This document shows positions 1-10,763 of a stretch of DNA of 64,000 bases, piece by piece. Under the pieces are notes generated by a model, which ran no database searches, had not been told where the DNA came from, and worked only from the letters and a program-made list of their open reading frames with translations. The stretch's first letter is position 1. Every line of letters starts with the position of its first letter. The DNA comes from Straminergon stramineum (lineage: Eukaryota; Streptophyta; Bryopsida; Hypnales; Calliergonaceae). Location of the stretch: assembly GCA_963920665.1 (NCBI GenBank), contig OY987266.1, positions 7,073,001-7,137,000 of the forward strand. Direction: 5' to 3'. A program made the position numbers and the translations under genes.

Positions 1-619
1 TTTTGACACAAAAGCAATGTAAAAACAATTGTATAACAATACTAATGCAATACTGCTCTAATTCAAGTTCATTTCTACTATTAGTATCCTACGTTATTCA
101 TTTTTTTCAATCAATTACTATAAATCCTATACATTATCATATCATATGAAGCAATGTATATAACATAGATATAGTATTTCTAAAGTACTATTATAGACAT
201 ACATGGGTGGAACTTCATACATCATATATGAACTTCAAAAGACACTCCAAATGACAAACATACTCAATTCGATCTAAAAACACATTCCATGAATTTCCCT
301 CTAGGAAAAGATTACAATCTTTTGGTATGAATGAGCAAATGAAAGGTTCCTCCTTTCCCATTCTCTCACCTTTTTCACTTTTTCCCAATAAAGCAATCTA
401 GCACTTTCCAACCTTGACTTCTTGACCTAGTTTATGCTATAACAACATCGTAACAACACTGCTTACAAGGCGGACACGACTATGTCTAACTGACTATACA
501 ATGCCCTCCATTTCTCGCCGAGGTCCTCCGCGAAATAAGTCTGTTTCCATAGCCCAATGCACATGCTTCAATTAGTACATCAAGTATCTCAAAGATAGAA
601 AAATAACCACTTTCGCCTT
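1..619. other. AT-rich flank, no gene seen
   Basis: No reading frame of coding quality and no RNA gene is seen. The stretch lies downstream, on the minus strand, of the coding-like fragments at 620-1640 and could hold the 3' end of that gene, but no specific signal supports this. Confidence 0.4.
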
Positions 620-1640
620 CTAGCACTTATTAGAGTCTAGAACTAATTGGTGCTCCAATCTTCCATCTACAACGACTAAAATAGCATAAGCCACAGTTGA
701 TTTCAGACAATTCCCCCATCTCAAGGCATGAGGGACGTGCTCTCCTTCCACTATTTTCAACAAATGACCTGAAATCCACTTCATTGAGCATTCGAGATGA
801 CAAAGGACAGACAATGAAATTTGCATGCATAATTTAGAAGAACTAGCCACTTAACCCCCAGTGTCAAGAAAATAGGGATAAATGGGTAAGGGAATGGGGA
901 TGAGATTTGGATTTTAACAAGTTCGCTAAAACCAACGGTGACTTTTCCCTCTTAGGAGGGGTCAAATATCTCACCTCAAAAGTCCTTAGAATTGCTTTGA
1001 ACGAATCCTTTGAGCTCGAGAGCACTTTCAACAATTTCTCTTGCTCACAGATTAGTAGAAGCATTTGGGCAGAAGCGCACATATGCTCCAGAGAATCTAT
1101 GGTTGACGCTTGTGAAAGTGTAGGCAACTACAACTTTGTTACTACAATGCCCAAAGAATATGGAACCCCATTTACAATGCAAGTGCGATATAAATATGTG
1201 ACTGATTCACACTAAACCTGATTCTTCTATAAGGAATCGTCATGTCAATGGAAGAATCTTTCACTTTGATAATGCACGTACTATGAAAACATGTGACTTG
1301 AAAACATTGGACTGAGGTTCAATTACAGCCAAAGATGCTTCCATTCAACGAGGATAGTCTAGGTTTGTGTTTGGGACCTACTAATTCAAACTGCAATTCA
1401 TAACATATTCATAAGATATCCAAATACAGAATAACACATTTCTAACATCTTATTATCCTCTTGAAAACGGGAGACGACCCCTGGATCTTTTTTAAATGTT
1501 TTAAAAATCATTGAAAGCACTTGAGAGCCACAGGGGATTAGTTTTCCCATCTCCCCTCTTGATCCCCTTGTGTTCAAGACATTTGTCAAGGCTCCAAGCA
1601 TCGAAAGACTACAACTATGAACTTCTTGTCTACCCAAGCA
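620..1640 (-). pseudogene. Coding-like fragments of an unrecognised helical-repeat-type gene
   Basis: Three minus-strand open stretches lie in order: about 1637-1398, 1127-975 and 850-620. The first two read as Leu/Ser-rich amphipathic helices like those of ARM/HEAT-type proteins. The middle one reaches a good donor (GAG|GTGAGA at about 975), and an acceptor-like site lies near 847-850. However, the reading phase does not join cleanly across that putative intron, so this is either a decayed gene or a wrong model. No open stretch begins with a convincing ATG, and the last ends with a stop near 620. They may continue the fragments at 8805-9770, separated by the repeat-rich insertion between. 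Family identity is not established. Confidence 0.3.
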
Positions 1641-2188
1641 ATTCAGTCATTCAATAGTGTTACCTCAAGCTATGAAGGATGGAGAGAAGGTAATACCTTC
1701 ACGTAGAATTGACTCAACACTTTTCAACACTGTGACAATAAAATCTTGACTTCTGGAAATGAGTACACAACATGGCCGATTGAAAACCATTGAATGCTTG
1801 ACACCTCCAGCTGGGATGTCGCACTACAAATTCTTAGCAATTTAGTGTCCTAATGTTAAATTCCTTTTACCAAATGAAAATCTAAGATCTGTATTATGCA
1901 AAGAACCAAAACTATTTGTAAGGCAAAGGTTGGTTGATTACTAACCTTAAATGTACAGATCAGGAAGTCGGCTACACATTTCAGCAGAATCTCTTACAAA
2001 CCTTCGGGCAAAACAGATGAGTTACTTCTCTTATCCGTGCTTACCACAACAACTGCACAAAGGAAACTGTGCACAGAACAAGAGGAGGGATAGCTCCCCT
2101 ACAAAAGAACATTATAGTAAACCACATGCTTTTAAACATTTCAAGGGTAAAGTTTTCAGAACATAACTATCACAGTTAGAAATTACAG
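1641..2188. other. AT-rich segment between gene fragments and insertion
   Basis: No supported gene. If the insertion hypothesis is right, this is the downstream half of a former minus-strand intron or exon region. Composition is ordinary up to about 2185, where it changes to the GACGT/ATGTC-rich style of the insertion. Confidence 0.3.
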
Positions 2189-2575
2189 GTTTTTTGGTGT
2201 CGGGCCTTGACATGCTCATGTCTAAGGCCTGGACATTTCATGTCCAACTTGGTGTCTACATGTCTTCTTATACATCTCTACGTCTACTAGGGGTTGAAGT
2301 GGATGTTGGAGATGAAAAAAGTGAAATTCACGTGAAAAAACACGGTGGTGTTGCTATTTGCATCCACTTTGACGTTGAGATGGTGCCTGACATCATCATG
2401 TTCAAATGATTGTTTGAAAAAACAATATTTGACACGTCTGCAAGGGGGACCCACTTTGACCATGGGTTATTTTCATTTACATTATTATATTTTTAAATAA
2501 CAACGTTGCCCATTTGAAAAAAAGAGTTGGGCAGCATTTTTTGGGCAGGGTATGTTAAAAAGTGATGACGTGGCA

Positions 2576-2640
2576 GATGACGTGGTCCAAAGCTGACGCG
2601 GCAAACAATATGCTGACTTGGCAGACACTACCACGTCATC
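2576..2640. repeat. Inverted repeat of G-box-like motifs
   Basis: A perfect 11-bp inverted repeat has arms at 2576-2586 (GATGACGTGGT) and 2630-2640 (ACCACGTCATC). Further TGACGTGGCA-like copies lie at 2565 and in between (TGACGCGGCA, TGACTTGGCA). ACGTGG is the core of plant G-box/ABRE bZIP sites. Here the motifs more likely belong to the subterminal repeats of the surrounding element. Confidence 0.55.
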
Positions 2641-3734
2641 AATTTCTTAGTTTAACCATTCTGATGGCCTTCTTTGGAATGCCATGAGCAACTTCAAGAC
2701 GTCTCAAAAGACATCCACGTAGACGTTTAATGTTGTAAATGATGTCTCAGAGGACCTATTGGCGTTGAGGGTGATCTTCCTATTAATATTTGGGTGTTTA
2801 CATTGAGGCGCATGAGACAAGAGGATGTTGATGATGAGATTAGGATAAGGCAATACGGACATTCCCTAAGACATTCAATGGGGCATGGCAATCTTCATTG
2901 TCTTGCACATGTGCACTTCAACATAAGGTATGTTTGTCTGAGATGACATGCATTGAATTCACAAGAATTTAGCTTATGCAATGTCTAAAGCATGAAACTT
3001 TACTATGATGTTTAGGGTGTTCACCATGGAAGATGATTTCCAACTATAAATGTCCATAGGGGAAGGTTCATGAGTGCTCTTAATAGTTTGATACAAAAGT
3101 TATAAGAACAAGTGGCATGGAGGAGCATGATGATGTGGGAAACTACAAAGACGTGCATTGCGTAGAGGGTTCACATGAGGCACCTTCAATGCAAATTGGC
3201 AATGTCATATGAATGTTTTGGGAGCACTGAAAGATGCACTAAAACATACATATTGTCTACAGTATTCTCATGATGTCTACACAGACGCCTATGTGTAAGG
3301 CGACCCTCTAGGAAAAAATTTGTAGGCCCTTAAAGCCCACTTAGGAAATAAATGGAGACATGTTCTGCACCTAATTAGAAAAAAATATGAAAACATGTGT
3401 AGGCCTCATAACTTCAATAACCCCAAAAGGAGGAACATCCATCCCACTAAAGAAAACAAACATGAGCACATCTGTAGTATTCCAAATCCATCTTAGGAAA
3501 TAACAAAAGAAGATAAAAGGATCCAAATTCACAGGTCCACATACACTAATTATGTCCACATTCAAAAACAAATGTCTAAAATGACAAAGAATGGACCAAA
3601 AATGTCCGAACTAACACATCTTAATTGATTGAAAGTATCCAAATTGACAATGTTCATTTGAACTAAAAATATGGAAACATGTGTAGCATCTGAAATCTCT
3701 CTACTGTTTTCAAGTAATCTCATGAAAGAACTTT

Positions 3735-4170
3735 GCAAGCCTCCAAGCCTCCTATTAAAAACTAAAATATGTAAACATGGGTAGGCCTCCAAGCATCCTC
3801 ATAAAATAAATAAAAATGTGCAAACATGGGTAGGCTTTCAAGCATCCTATTTGAAATTAAAATATGCAAACATGTATAGGCCTCCAAGCATCCTATTTGA
3901 AATTAAAATATGCAAACATGTATAGGCCTCCAAGCATCCTATTTGAAATTAAAATATGCAAACATGTATAGGCCTCCAAGCATCCTATTTAAAACTAAAA
4001 TATGCAAACATGTGTAGGCCTCCAAGCATCTTCATAAAATCCAAAAAAATATGGAAACATGGGTAGGCCTCCAAGCATCCTCATAAAATCAAAAAAAATA
4101 TGGAAACATGTGTAGGCCTCCAAGCATCTTTATAAAAAACAAATATGGAAACATGGGAAGGCCTCCAAGA
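3735..4170. repeat. 46-49 bp minisatellite, about 9 copies
   Basis: The word GGCCTCCAAGCATC recurs with its AGCATC at 3841, 3887, 3933, 3979 and 4025 (exactly 46 bp apart), then 4074 and 4123 (49 bp). Each unit also holds AAATATG(C/G)AAACATG(T/G)(A/G)TAGG. The central units at 3841-3990 are nearly identical, so they expanded recently. Edge units are degenerate, and single related words occur as far out as 3395 and 3670. Confidence 0.9.
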
Positions 4171-4690
4171 TTTTGAAATTATATTATACTACTGTTGTTG
4201 TCATCTATTTTGACAGGAATGGTTCAAAAAGGTGTGCCACCTAGGACTCTTAGATGTCTTAGAAGACATTGGAATGGACGTTATGATGTTCTGTCGTGAC
4301 TACGGAACCCTATAAAAGTGAACGCCGACTTTTGCCTATCTCGTGGAACCCTAAAAAAGTGGGCGCTTGCTTTTGCCTGTCGCAAGGAACCCTAAGGCAT
4401 CTTCTTGCAAACTGTTCAAAAATTTAGCTTTGGAATTGAGAGCAATCTTTTGTGTGCAACATGACACTTCACTCTAGTGTGCATAGTTGTCTTCCGTTTC
4501 CAAGTGGAGAAGGAGCTTTAACAAAAGGAGATCATGATCTTGATAGGGATAGTGCAAGTCTCAACATTTTCAAGAACTTTTTGGAGGGGGTTGTGGCCGC
4601 ATCACTCACCTCAACAATAGAAGCAGTCGAGGCGCCCACTGCATCCACCTAAAACCTCTGTAGAAGTAGCCACCTACACAATCCAAGTGA

Positions 4691-5510
4691 GTTTTAGGGT
4701 GACGACGCTTGTGTGATGCTACAAATCCAGTCGTTTGATGCTTGGTATGAGGTCTCAGTCTTAGTGTGGCCGTCTCAATGCTATCTTGGACCCTGTTTTC
4801 AACATTGGGTCAAGGTAGTCCGATTCCATTACAACGTCTTCCTATTTCTATGTCGGGGCTTAGGGGAGGATGTACCATCATTTTTTAGATTTCTTACGTA
4901 GTCAGTTAAGATTGAAGGGGGGGGGATAATCTCAGTGAACTTGTTGCCTTGATCGTGTTGCCTTCATCCTCAACCCTTGTTCTCAAGGAGCCTTTGTCGA
5001 GCTTTAATCAGGGTTGTCGTTAGTTTTAGGGTGAGAACACTTGTGTGATGCCACAAATCCAGTCGTTTGATGCTTGGTACGAGGTCTCACTCTTAGTGCA
5101 ACCGTCTCAACGCTGTCTTGGACCCTGTTTTCGACATTGAGTCAAGGCGGTCTGATTCCATTACGACGTCTTCCTATTTCTATGTTGGGGCTTAGGGGGG
5201 GATGTACTGTCATTTTTTAGATTTCTTATGTAATCAGTTAGGATTGAAGGGGGGGGGGATAATCTCAGTGAACTTGTTGCCTTGATCATGTTGCCTTGAT
5301 CATGTTGCCTTGATCCTCAACCCTTGTCCTCAAGGAGCCTTTGTCGAGCTTTAATCAAGGCTGTCGTTAGTTTTAGGGTGAGAATGCTTGTGTGATGCCA
5401 CAAATCCAGTCATTTGATGCTTGGTACGAGGTCTTAGTCTTGGTGCAGACATGTCAATGTGGATGCAAACACTATTTTGGACATTGAAGCAAACAATCTG
5501 ATTCCAGTTG
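4691..5510. repeat. ~340-bp tandem repeat, about 2.4 copies
   Basis: Units begin with GTTTTAGGGTGA at 4691, 5023 and 5370 (periods 332 and 347 bp); the third is truncated near 5510. Each full unit contains a poly-G tract of 8-9 G (about 4918 and 5250) followed by GATAATCTCAGTGAACTTG, then one or more copies of a TTGCCTTGATC word, tripled in the second unit. That tripling explains the longer second period. Confidence 0.85.
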
Positions 5511-5768
5511 TTAACTACGGATTCTCGCCCCTATGTGGGTTTAGGGTTTTAATAGGTCAAGAAACGTAGTTTATGTTCATGAACATTGAGGCCCCCATTG
5601 GAAGCCCCTCTGATGTTTTAAATTCTTTGTGTTGACATGGATTGGCTGTGTCCCCCAAGGTGCTGGTGCTTGGGCTTGGGCTTATATTTTTATTGATTAT
5701 TTTGGTGAGACTGCATGTCGCTGTTGATGTAAATCCGTCATTGTGGACGTCTAAGATGTCTAAACGTC

Positions 5769-5951
5769 ATGGTGAAATTCCAAGACCATAGGACCGTGCT
5801 GTTGCAATCATATGGTGTTCAAATCGGTAATTGTGAGACTTGTGTTGTCATGATCAGTGATCAAGGCCTTGTGCGTGTTGAATCTCAGTTTCTATCTACA
5901 GCAATAGCTATGTTGCTTGAGTCACATCCTTTTGGAAATCCCTGTACTTAG
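5769..5951 (+). other. Short ORF, possible upstream exon
   Basis: A 60-codon frame starts with ATG at 5769 and ends at TAG 5949-5951. It has coding-like composition and lies 60 bp before the start of the ORF at 6012. I tried joining the two through the donor at 5944; both nearby acceptors give a stop in the joined frame. It remains either a separate small ORF or an exon with another splice pattern. No family is recognised. Confidence 0.25.
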
Positions 5952-6011
5952 ACACCCTTTTTAATATCTTGAAATATATGAAGGTCAGAGATTGGAGGTC
6001 GTCTTGCTGAG

Positions 6012-6866
6012 ATGAATAACTTGATCCGTTTGCTTGTGCAATCCTTTGGCCCTGACAGTGTACAACATCAGATTCTTGCATCAATGCCCGCAGGCTTGGC
6101 ACTCTTGCAAGGCAACAACCACACCAATATTCCTCAAGTCTTTCATGGTCACAACACTGTTGCAAGTGACGTTGATGGAGATGGAACCAATGCTGTGCAG
6201 GCTAGTGAAGTTGGTGCAAACGTTGGCGTGGATGTAGATGAAGACGCGGAGCCTGAGGTTGACTACTTGATGGACCATCCCCCAGACAACACAGGAGACA
6301 TTGATCCTGAACAGATTCAGATTGATGTTGCTGCGGGTACCACACCTGGCATTGACGGAGTGGCCCTTAACCCCCCTGCAATGCTTGTTGATAACGCGGT
6401 GAGCACTCTCGTGGACGTCCCTGCGGATCCATATTCCATAGTGGTTTCGCCTGCATTTGTCGAGGGAGAGGGTACTCCTATTGCCTTGGCAGGGCAATCC
6501 AACCCTCGAGAGGTATTTTTCATGTTGGACGGGACAAGAACATAGATGGGAGCTAGACATTTGTGTGTTGTTTTAGACATGGTATTGGACATTCTATATC
6601 TCTCTCTCTCTTATTATAGTGTTTTATCATTTAGTTCTAATAGTATGTACGGTAGTATTATGTGCAATCAGGTTGCAAATCTTCCATCTATGGGATCGTC
6701 GTCTCACGTCAATGGAGTGACAAGGACCTTGAAGCCAATACCAAAGCCAACACAAGTGGTCACCACTGTGAAGGCTACGAAGGGAACCATGCAGCAAGTG
6801 CCCAAACCCAATCCCCCTATAGGAGGGGGGCAACCCAAAAAAAGAGAAGCATCATGGAAGAAATGA
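6012..6866 (+). CDS. Unrecognised two-exon protein of the repeat-rich insertion
   Basis: The proposed model joins exon 6012-6512 to exon 6672-6866. The intron runs from GTATTT (6513) to a CAG acceptor (6671), and both junctions are phase 0, giving an open frame of about 231 residues. The N-terminal ~35 residues look helical (MNNLIRLLVQ onward). The middle is strongly acidic and Asp/Val-rich, likely disordered. The C-terminal ~60 residues are basic and rich in Lys, Pro and Gly, ending ASWKK. No catalytic motif is visible and I do not recognise the family. Its place in the repeat-rich block suggests an element-encoded accessory protein, which is inference. Unspliced, the first exon stops at 6543-6545. 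Confidence 0.4.
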
Positions 6867-8410
6867 CCATTGAGGTGTGTTTTGATTCTCTCAAAAGCAT
6901 GGATATGTGGCTGGTAGGCCTTCACTTGTTTGTTTGTCCATTGTCACTAACGTCTAGCATTTGTTTGCAGGACTCCTCCTATCCATGGAGACCTTGCCTT
7001 CATCGCTCAAATGTTTGCTTAGACATAGAGGACGCTTCACGCAACATTGTGAGAACTTCTTGGTGGCACTATTTCATGATTATCTAAATGGGTTTAGTGT
7101 CTATCATATTTTTTGTGGGGCATGTTGTGCTATATTGCCTTTTATAAAAGCTTTGTTCTCCTCATGGAGATTTGTTTTCCTTGCAACACTTTACCGGTAT
7201 ATGAATATGATATTTTTTGTTTGCCTAAAGGTTCCTCTATTCAGTGGTGCATGTATTTCAAGTATTGTGATTATGCTAAGCTCTCTTGCTATGTAATGTC
7301 ATTCATTGATATAGTATAAAACCAACTTTGGTAAATACGTGCCATGCCAGAGTATTGTTTAGGTCTCTTCAAATGTGGGCACAATGTCTAATGTTCAATG
7401 TCCTCACGATCATTGCAATGTTGCACCGCATTGTTTTGATGTCTCAATGTCTGTCTACAAGCGCACATAGGAATGCACCATGTGGTTAGGTAGGACTTAA
7501 TCCTAGACCCCTTCAATTTAGTGTCAATGTCCGTGAAGTCTACAACATGTCTTCATTCACGTCTCACAGTGCACATTGCTATCACATCTAAGCTTGCCCT
7601 AAATGTAGAAGCATCAAAAGTTATGCATGCATGTCATTAAACATAGCCCTATACACGTCCTGAACATTGTCTACACAGACTTGTGCTTCTCAATTGCCTA
7701 ACTAGTTAGTGTCATTTCAAACATCCCATGTTCAAAACCAATCTTCAATCACGTTGGTATGAAGCATGCACATGTTGTCTAAAATGATTTGTTACTTGTA
7801 AAAATGTTGTACATGTGAATGTTGACATCCAACGCGCCACACATCTAGTAGAAAATTGCATGAACATGTCCTTAACCATGTCGAATGCCCCACTGTCAAA
7901 GCCTCAGACGACACAAATGGCATTAGAATCGTAGTGCTTACCAGCAGTGCATGTTCCGCATAAACATTGTCTTTAACATAGTTGTGTCTAGGACAACATC
8001 GTGTTAGACTTTGTGATGTCTGAAAAAGACATCTTTCATACGTATGTAGAAAGCTCCAGAAGAGGCTTCTCCACGCACCAAAATTGTCCACGTCAGCATT
8101 CGAAGATGCCATGTCACCTAATGTTGACTCACCGGTCAATGTACACATCAGATGCCACATCACCAAAATTGGATGGATGAGAAAATTGCCAACTTGGCTG
8201 CCTGTGCTCACCTGGCACCAAATTTGTAGCCACATGGCAGAGTTCTGGCACCCATTGACCAGTGTTTTTTTGGATGTCCGGTGCTTAGCATGCCGCTGTC
8301 CAGACTTATTTTTGGATGTCCAACCCCTGTTTTTGCCAACACGATGTGATTAGATACCTACGTCAACATACCTAATGTCTGATTTGACGTCTGAGTGTCC
8401 AAATTTCATA
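6867..8410. other. Right part of the insertion, no supported gene
   Basis: Open frames exist on both strands (for example minus 7792-8235) but none has a recognisable domain or consistent splice signals. A TTTGCAG acceptor at about 6970 could open a further exon of the upstream ORF, but it does not extend the 6012-6866 model. The sequence is rich in ATGTC/GACGT words. CCACGTCAGC and ATGCCACATC motifs near 8090-8160 mirror those of the left end. Confidence 0.35.
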
Positions 8411-8804
8411 GTCGGGCGACTGCATGTTTTCTTCTAGTGTATTCATTAAAGAGTATACGAGTAAAACTCTGCAAAACGTCACAACTATGTGAACACAAGA
8501 CCATGAATGTCATTGCACTTACAAGCTTTGGCAAGAGCGACGAAGCAAGCAAATTCAACACGAGGTTGCCATCTCCTAGTTAGGTGAGACTACTGCAAAA
8601 AACTTCAATGAGTGCTATTATTCCTTATATGACAGCTGCTCTTTGGTTTCTACTTGCATTGATTGACGTGATTCGGAGTTTGGAAGACCTTCGAGCAAGC
8701 GATTCTCTCCCAATTGCATAAACAAATACAAGTGTTCATGAACTACTATTCACTATGAGGAATTTCCTCTTTCCATCATCCACCTTGTACAAGAAACTAA
8801 GACA

Positions 8805-9770
8805 TCAGGCAAGGAAAGAGTGGAAAAAACCTTGAGATGTAGTACAACCTTCAAGTAGTGTCACTAGAAAACCAAGATGTTCAGCAAGCCCTGAGGAACC
8901 ACGCAGGAAAATGTTTTTGAATACTTCAATTGCCCGTAATGCTACCTCTGAGTTCACCCCATCCGTTGCCAAGAAAAACAATTGGCACTGACAATTGTAT
9001 TGATAGTCTAAAGAAGCTCGGGAGACAGGTTTACAATCACTAAGGCGACATCGACATAGCAAATTCCAAGCCACTTGAATCTTTAACAAAAATGACAACA
9101 TAGCTTTGATCAGCAAATAAGAAAAGACAAAAGAAGTCCACATAAAAACTTAGTGTACTCAACGGGTTCAAAAAAATAATGTTCATGACTACCATGTAAT
9201 GAACTCTTACAGAAACAACAATGCGCCACTGCTTTTAGAAATGCACTCGAGAAGTTTCTCCAATAACACAATGTGTCAACCACTAGTTCTTCAAAGTCCC
9301 TTGGCAATTTGACAAATGGTCCAAACAAACACTTCCCTGCAATTGGCCCTTCGAAAATTTAAGAGTCTACACCACTACTATGACTGATGAACACTAGAAT
9401 GAACTGAAACAATCTACGTTGCAAATGTTGAATTTTTGCAAGTCTCCCATATAGAAAAAAAGGGAATCTCGTGAGCTCTGCAGAGTACAGACATTGATAG
9501 TCACTTCCAATGGAAGCTAGAAATGTGCAAAAGAGTAGTATCATGTGAGGTTGTAGTGCTACATATTCTTCAACTAGTACGGAACCTTCTGGTGTAGATT
9601 GTCCAATATGTAACAGCATTTGCAACACCGCATGAAGAGAACGAGAAAGAAGATGTCAGTACCGAATGCCAAAGTCAATCAAGAACTCCCAAGTTGAGGG
9701 CTTACATTTGGGGAGGCCAACGCATATTCCCTGCCATGTGACAAATATGTCAAAGAGCATCTTGTACTCC
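8805..9770 (-). pseudogene. Broken helical-repeat gene, possibly PRD1/MEI1-like
   Basis: Read leftward, the frame opens near 9770, meets an in-frame TGA at 9658-9656, then continues open as Leu-rich helical text to 9359. A second piece (about 9328-9190) ends at a good donor (CT|GTAAGAGT). A third (about 9085-8805) contains the run VNSEVALRAIEVFKNIF. The spacing of STP..VLVEE and VN.E.A...IE.F..I with following AE.L resembles, from memory, the plant meiotic protein PRD1 (MEI1 homologue, needed for double-strand break formation). That match is weak and untested. The in-frame TGA and a likely frame shift near 9060 suggest a pseudogene, unless the exon model is wrong. Confidence 0.3.
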
Positions 9771-10763
9771 AAATCGCCTCAATTTTGTTCCGGCTCAGAA
9801 AACAATTGAGCTCAATTGATATCACAAACATAATCATGTCCAAAATTGACAAGGAAAAAGAAATTCATCAAACCTGGGAAACAGATACATGTGTATGCTT
9901 CAATTCCCGTAGGAGATATGGCAAAGACTACATCCACTGCTTTTGCAATTGAAGAGGTACGTCCACTTTCCCTCCCTTGCCTTGTTGCAAAAAACCATAA
10001 ACTTCTTTGTAGGTTACGATATTTGAAGGTGCTCAAAATTAAAACACATCATTCCAATATTGTGCACATATGTGCACAACATTTAAAACTTTGCAATAAA
10101 AAAACTAGGATATCAAAACCACTAAAGAAACAAGTTTCACAATTGGGATAGCTCCTCATTGATAAGAGAAACGTGGCCGTTGCAGATAAGCAAAGTCTAT
10201 GGACACATTAAGCAAAACTATACTACTCAAATATATCGATCTCCTACTTGTATAGTGGAGCAATTCAAATTTAGTCATTGCAATGATCATTGGTCATAAA
10301 AAGGATGAGAACTCAATAGATTAGCTATAGAGGTTTCAAGATAAGCAACATACCATGACTGCTTGCTTCAAGAGGACATTCAACTCCAGAAGTCTTGCGC
10401 ACTTTGAAAAGTCCTGAAAAATAGACACAGCAATGAATCCGTTATATCAAGCAAACAAGACAAGGATTATTCATTGCAAAGAAGGGCAACAAATGTGAAA
10501 TGGCAAAAATCGTCGATTTCAAATAGTAATTGATATTAATACTATCCAAATACACAGCAAGAGCCAATGCTCGAAGCAGCAGTATGGAAATAAAATGGGT
10601 GAAATGATCTGAAACACATACTCACATAATCCTATGTCCTAAGATCCCGCACTCATTGATTACAAGTAAAATCCAACATTAATGAATTCAAACTGATCGT
10701 GAAATACCTTGCAATCACCGTGGACGGATGAAGCACCCCATTAGATGTAGACTCCTAAGAAGT
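9771..10763. other. Between two minus-strand broken genes
   Basis: Short open frames at about 9812-10036 (minus) and 9846-10151 (plus) overlap; neither is recognisable. The minus frame could be a further exon of the gene fragments at 8805-9770. From 10150 to 10763 nothing is supported. Confidence 0.3.

Larger units (their letters stand above)
2189..8410. mobile_element. Putative ~6.2 kb repeat-rich insertion
   Basis: This block differs from its flanks: it is dense in GACGT, ATGTC and TGACGTGGCA-like words, and it holds a minisatellite (3735-4170), a longer tandem repeat (4691-5510) and its own spliced ORF (6012-6866). GACGTGG words point rightward near the left end (2565-2600), and their complements (CCACGTCA, about 8090) lie near the right end, as in subterminal repeats of some DNA transposons. 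About 55 bp at 2189 and 8263 also look loosely alike in direct orientation. No clean terminal repeat or target duplication could be fixed, so ends and class are uncertain. It sits between two sets of minus-strand coding fragments. Confidence 0.4.

Noticed and set aside
5943..5991. Joining the ORF at 5769 to the ORF at 6012 by a ~45-bp intron
   Set aside because: Both available acceptors give a stop codon in the joined frame.
6081..6592. Minus-strand ORFs opposite the ORF at 6012
   Set aside because: Shadow frames; the plus-strand frame has matching splice phases and more coherent composition.
2189..8320. Direct similarity of the segments at 2189 and 8263 as long terminal repeats
   Set aside because: Only about 55 bp align loosely, there is no primer-binding site or polymerase coding, and opposite motif orientation favours a DNA element.
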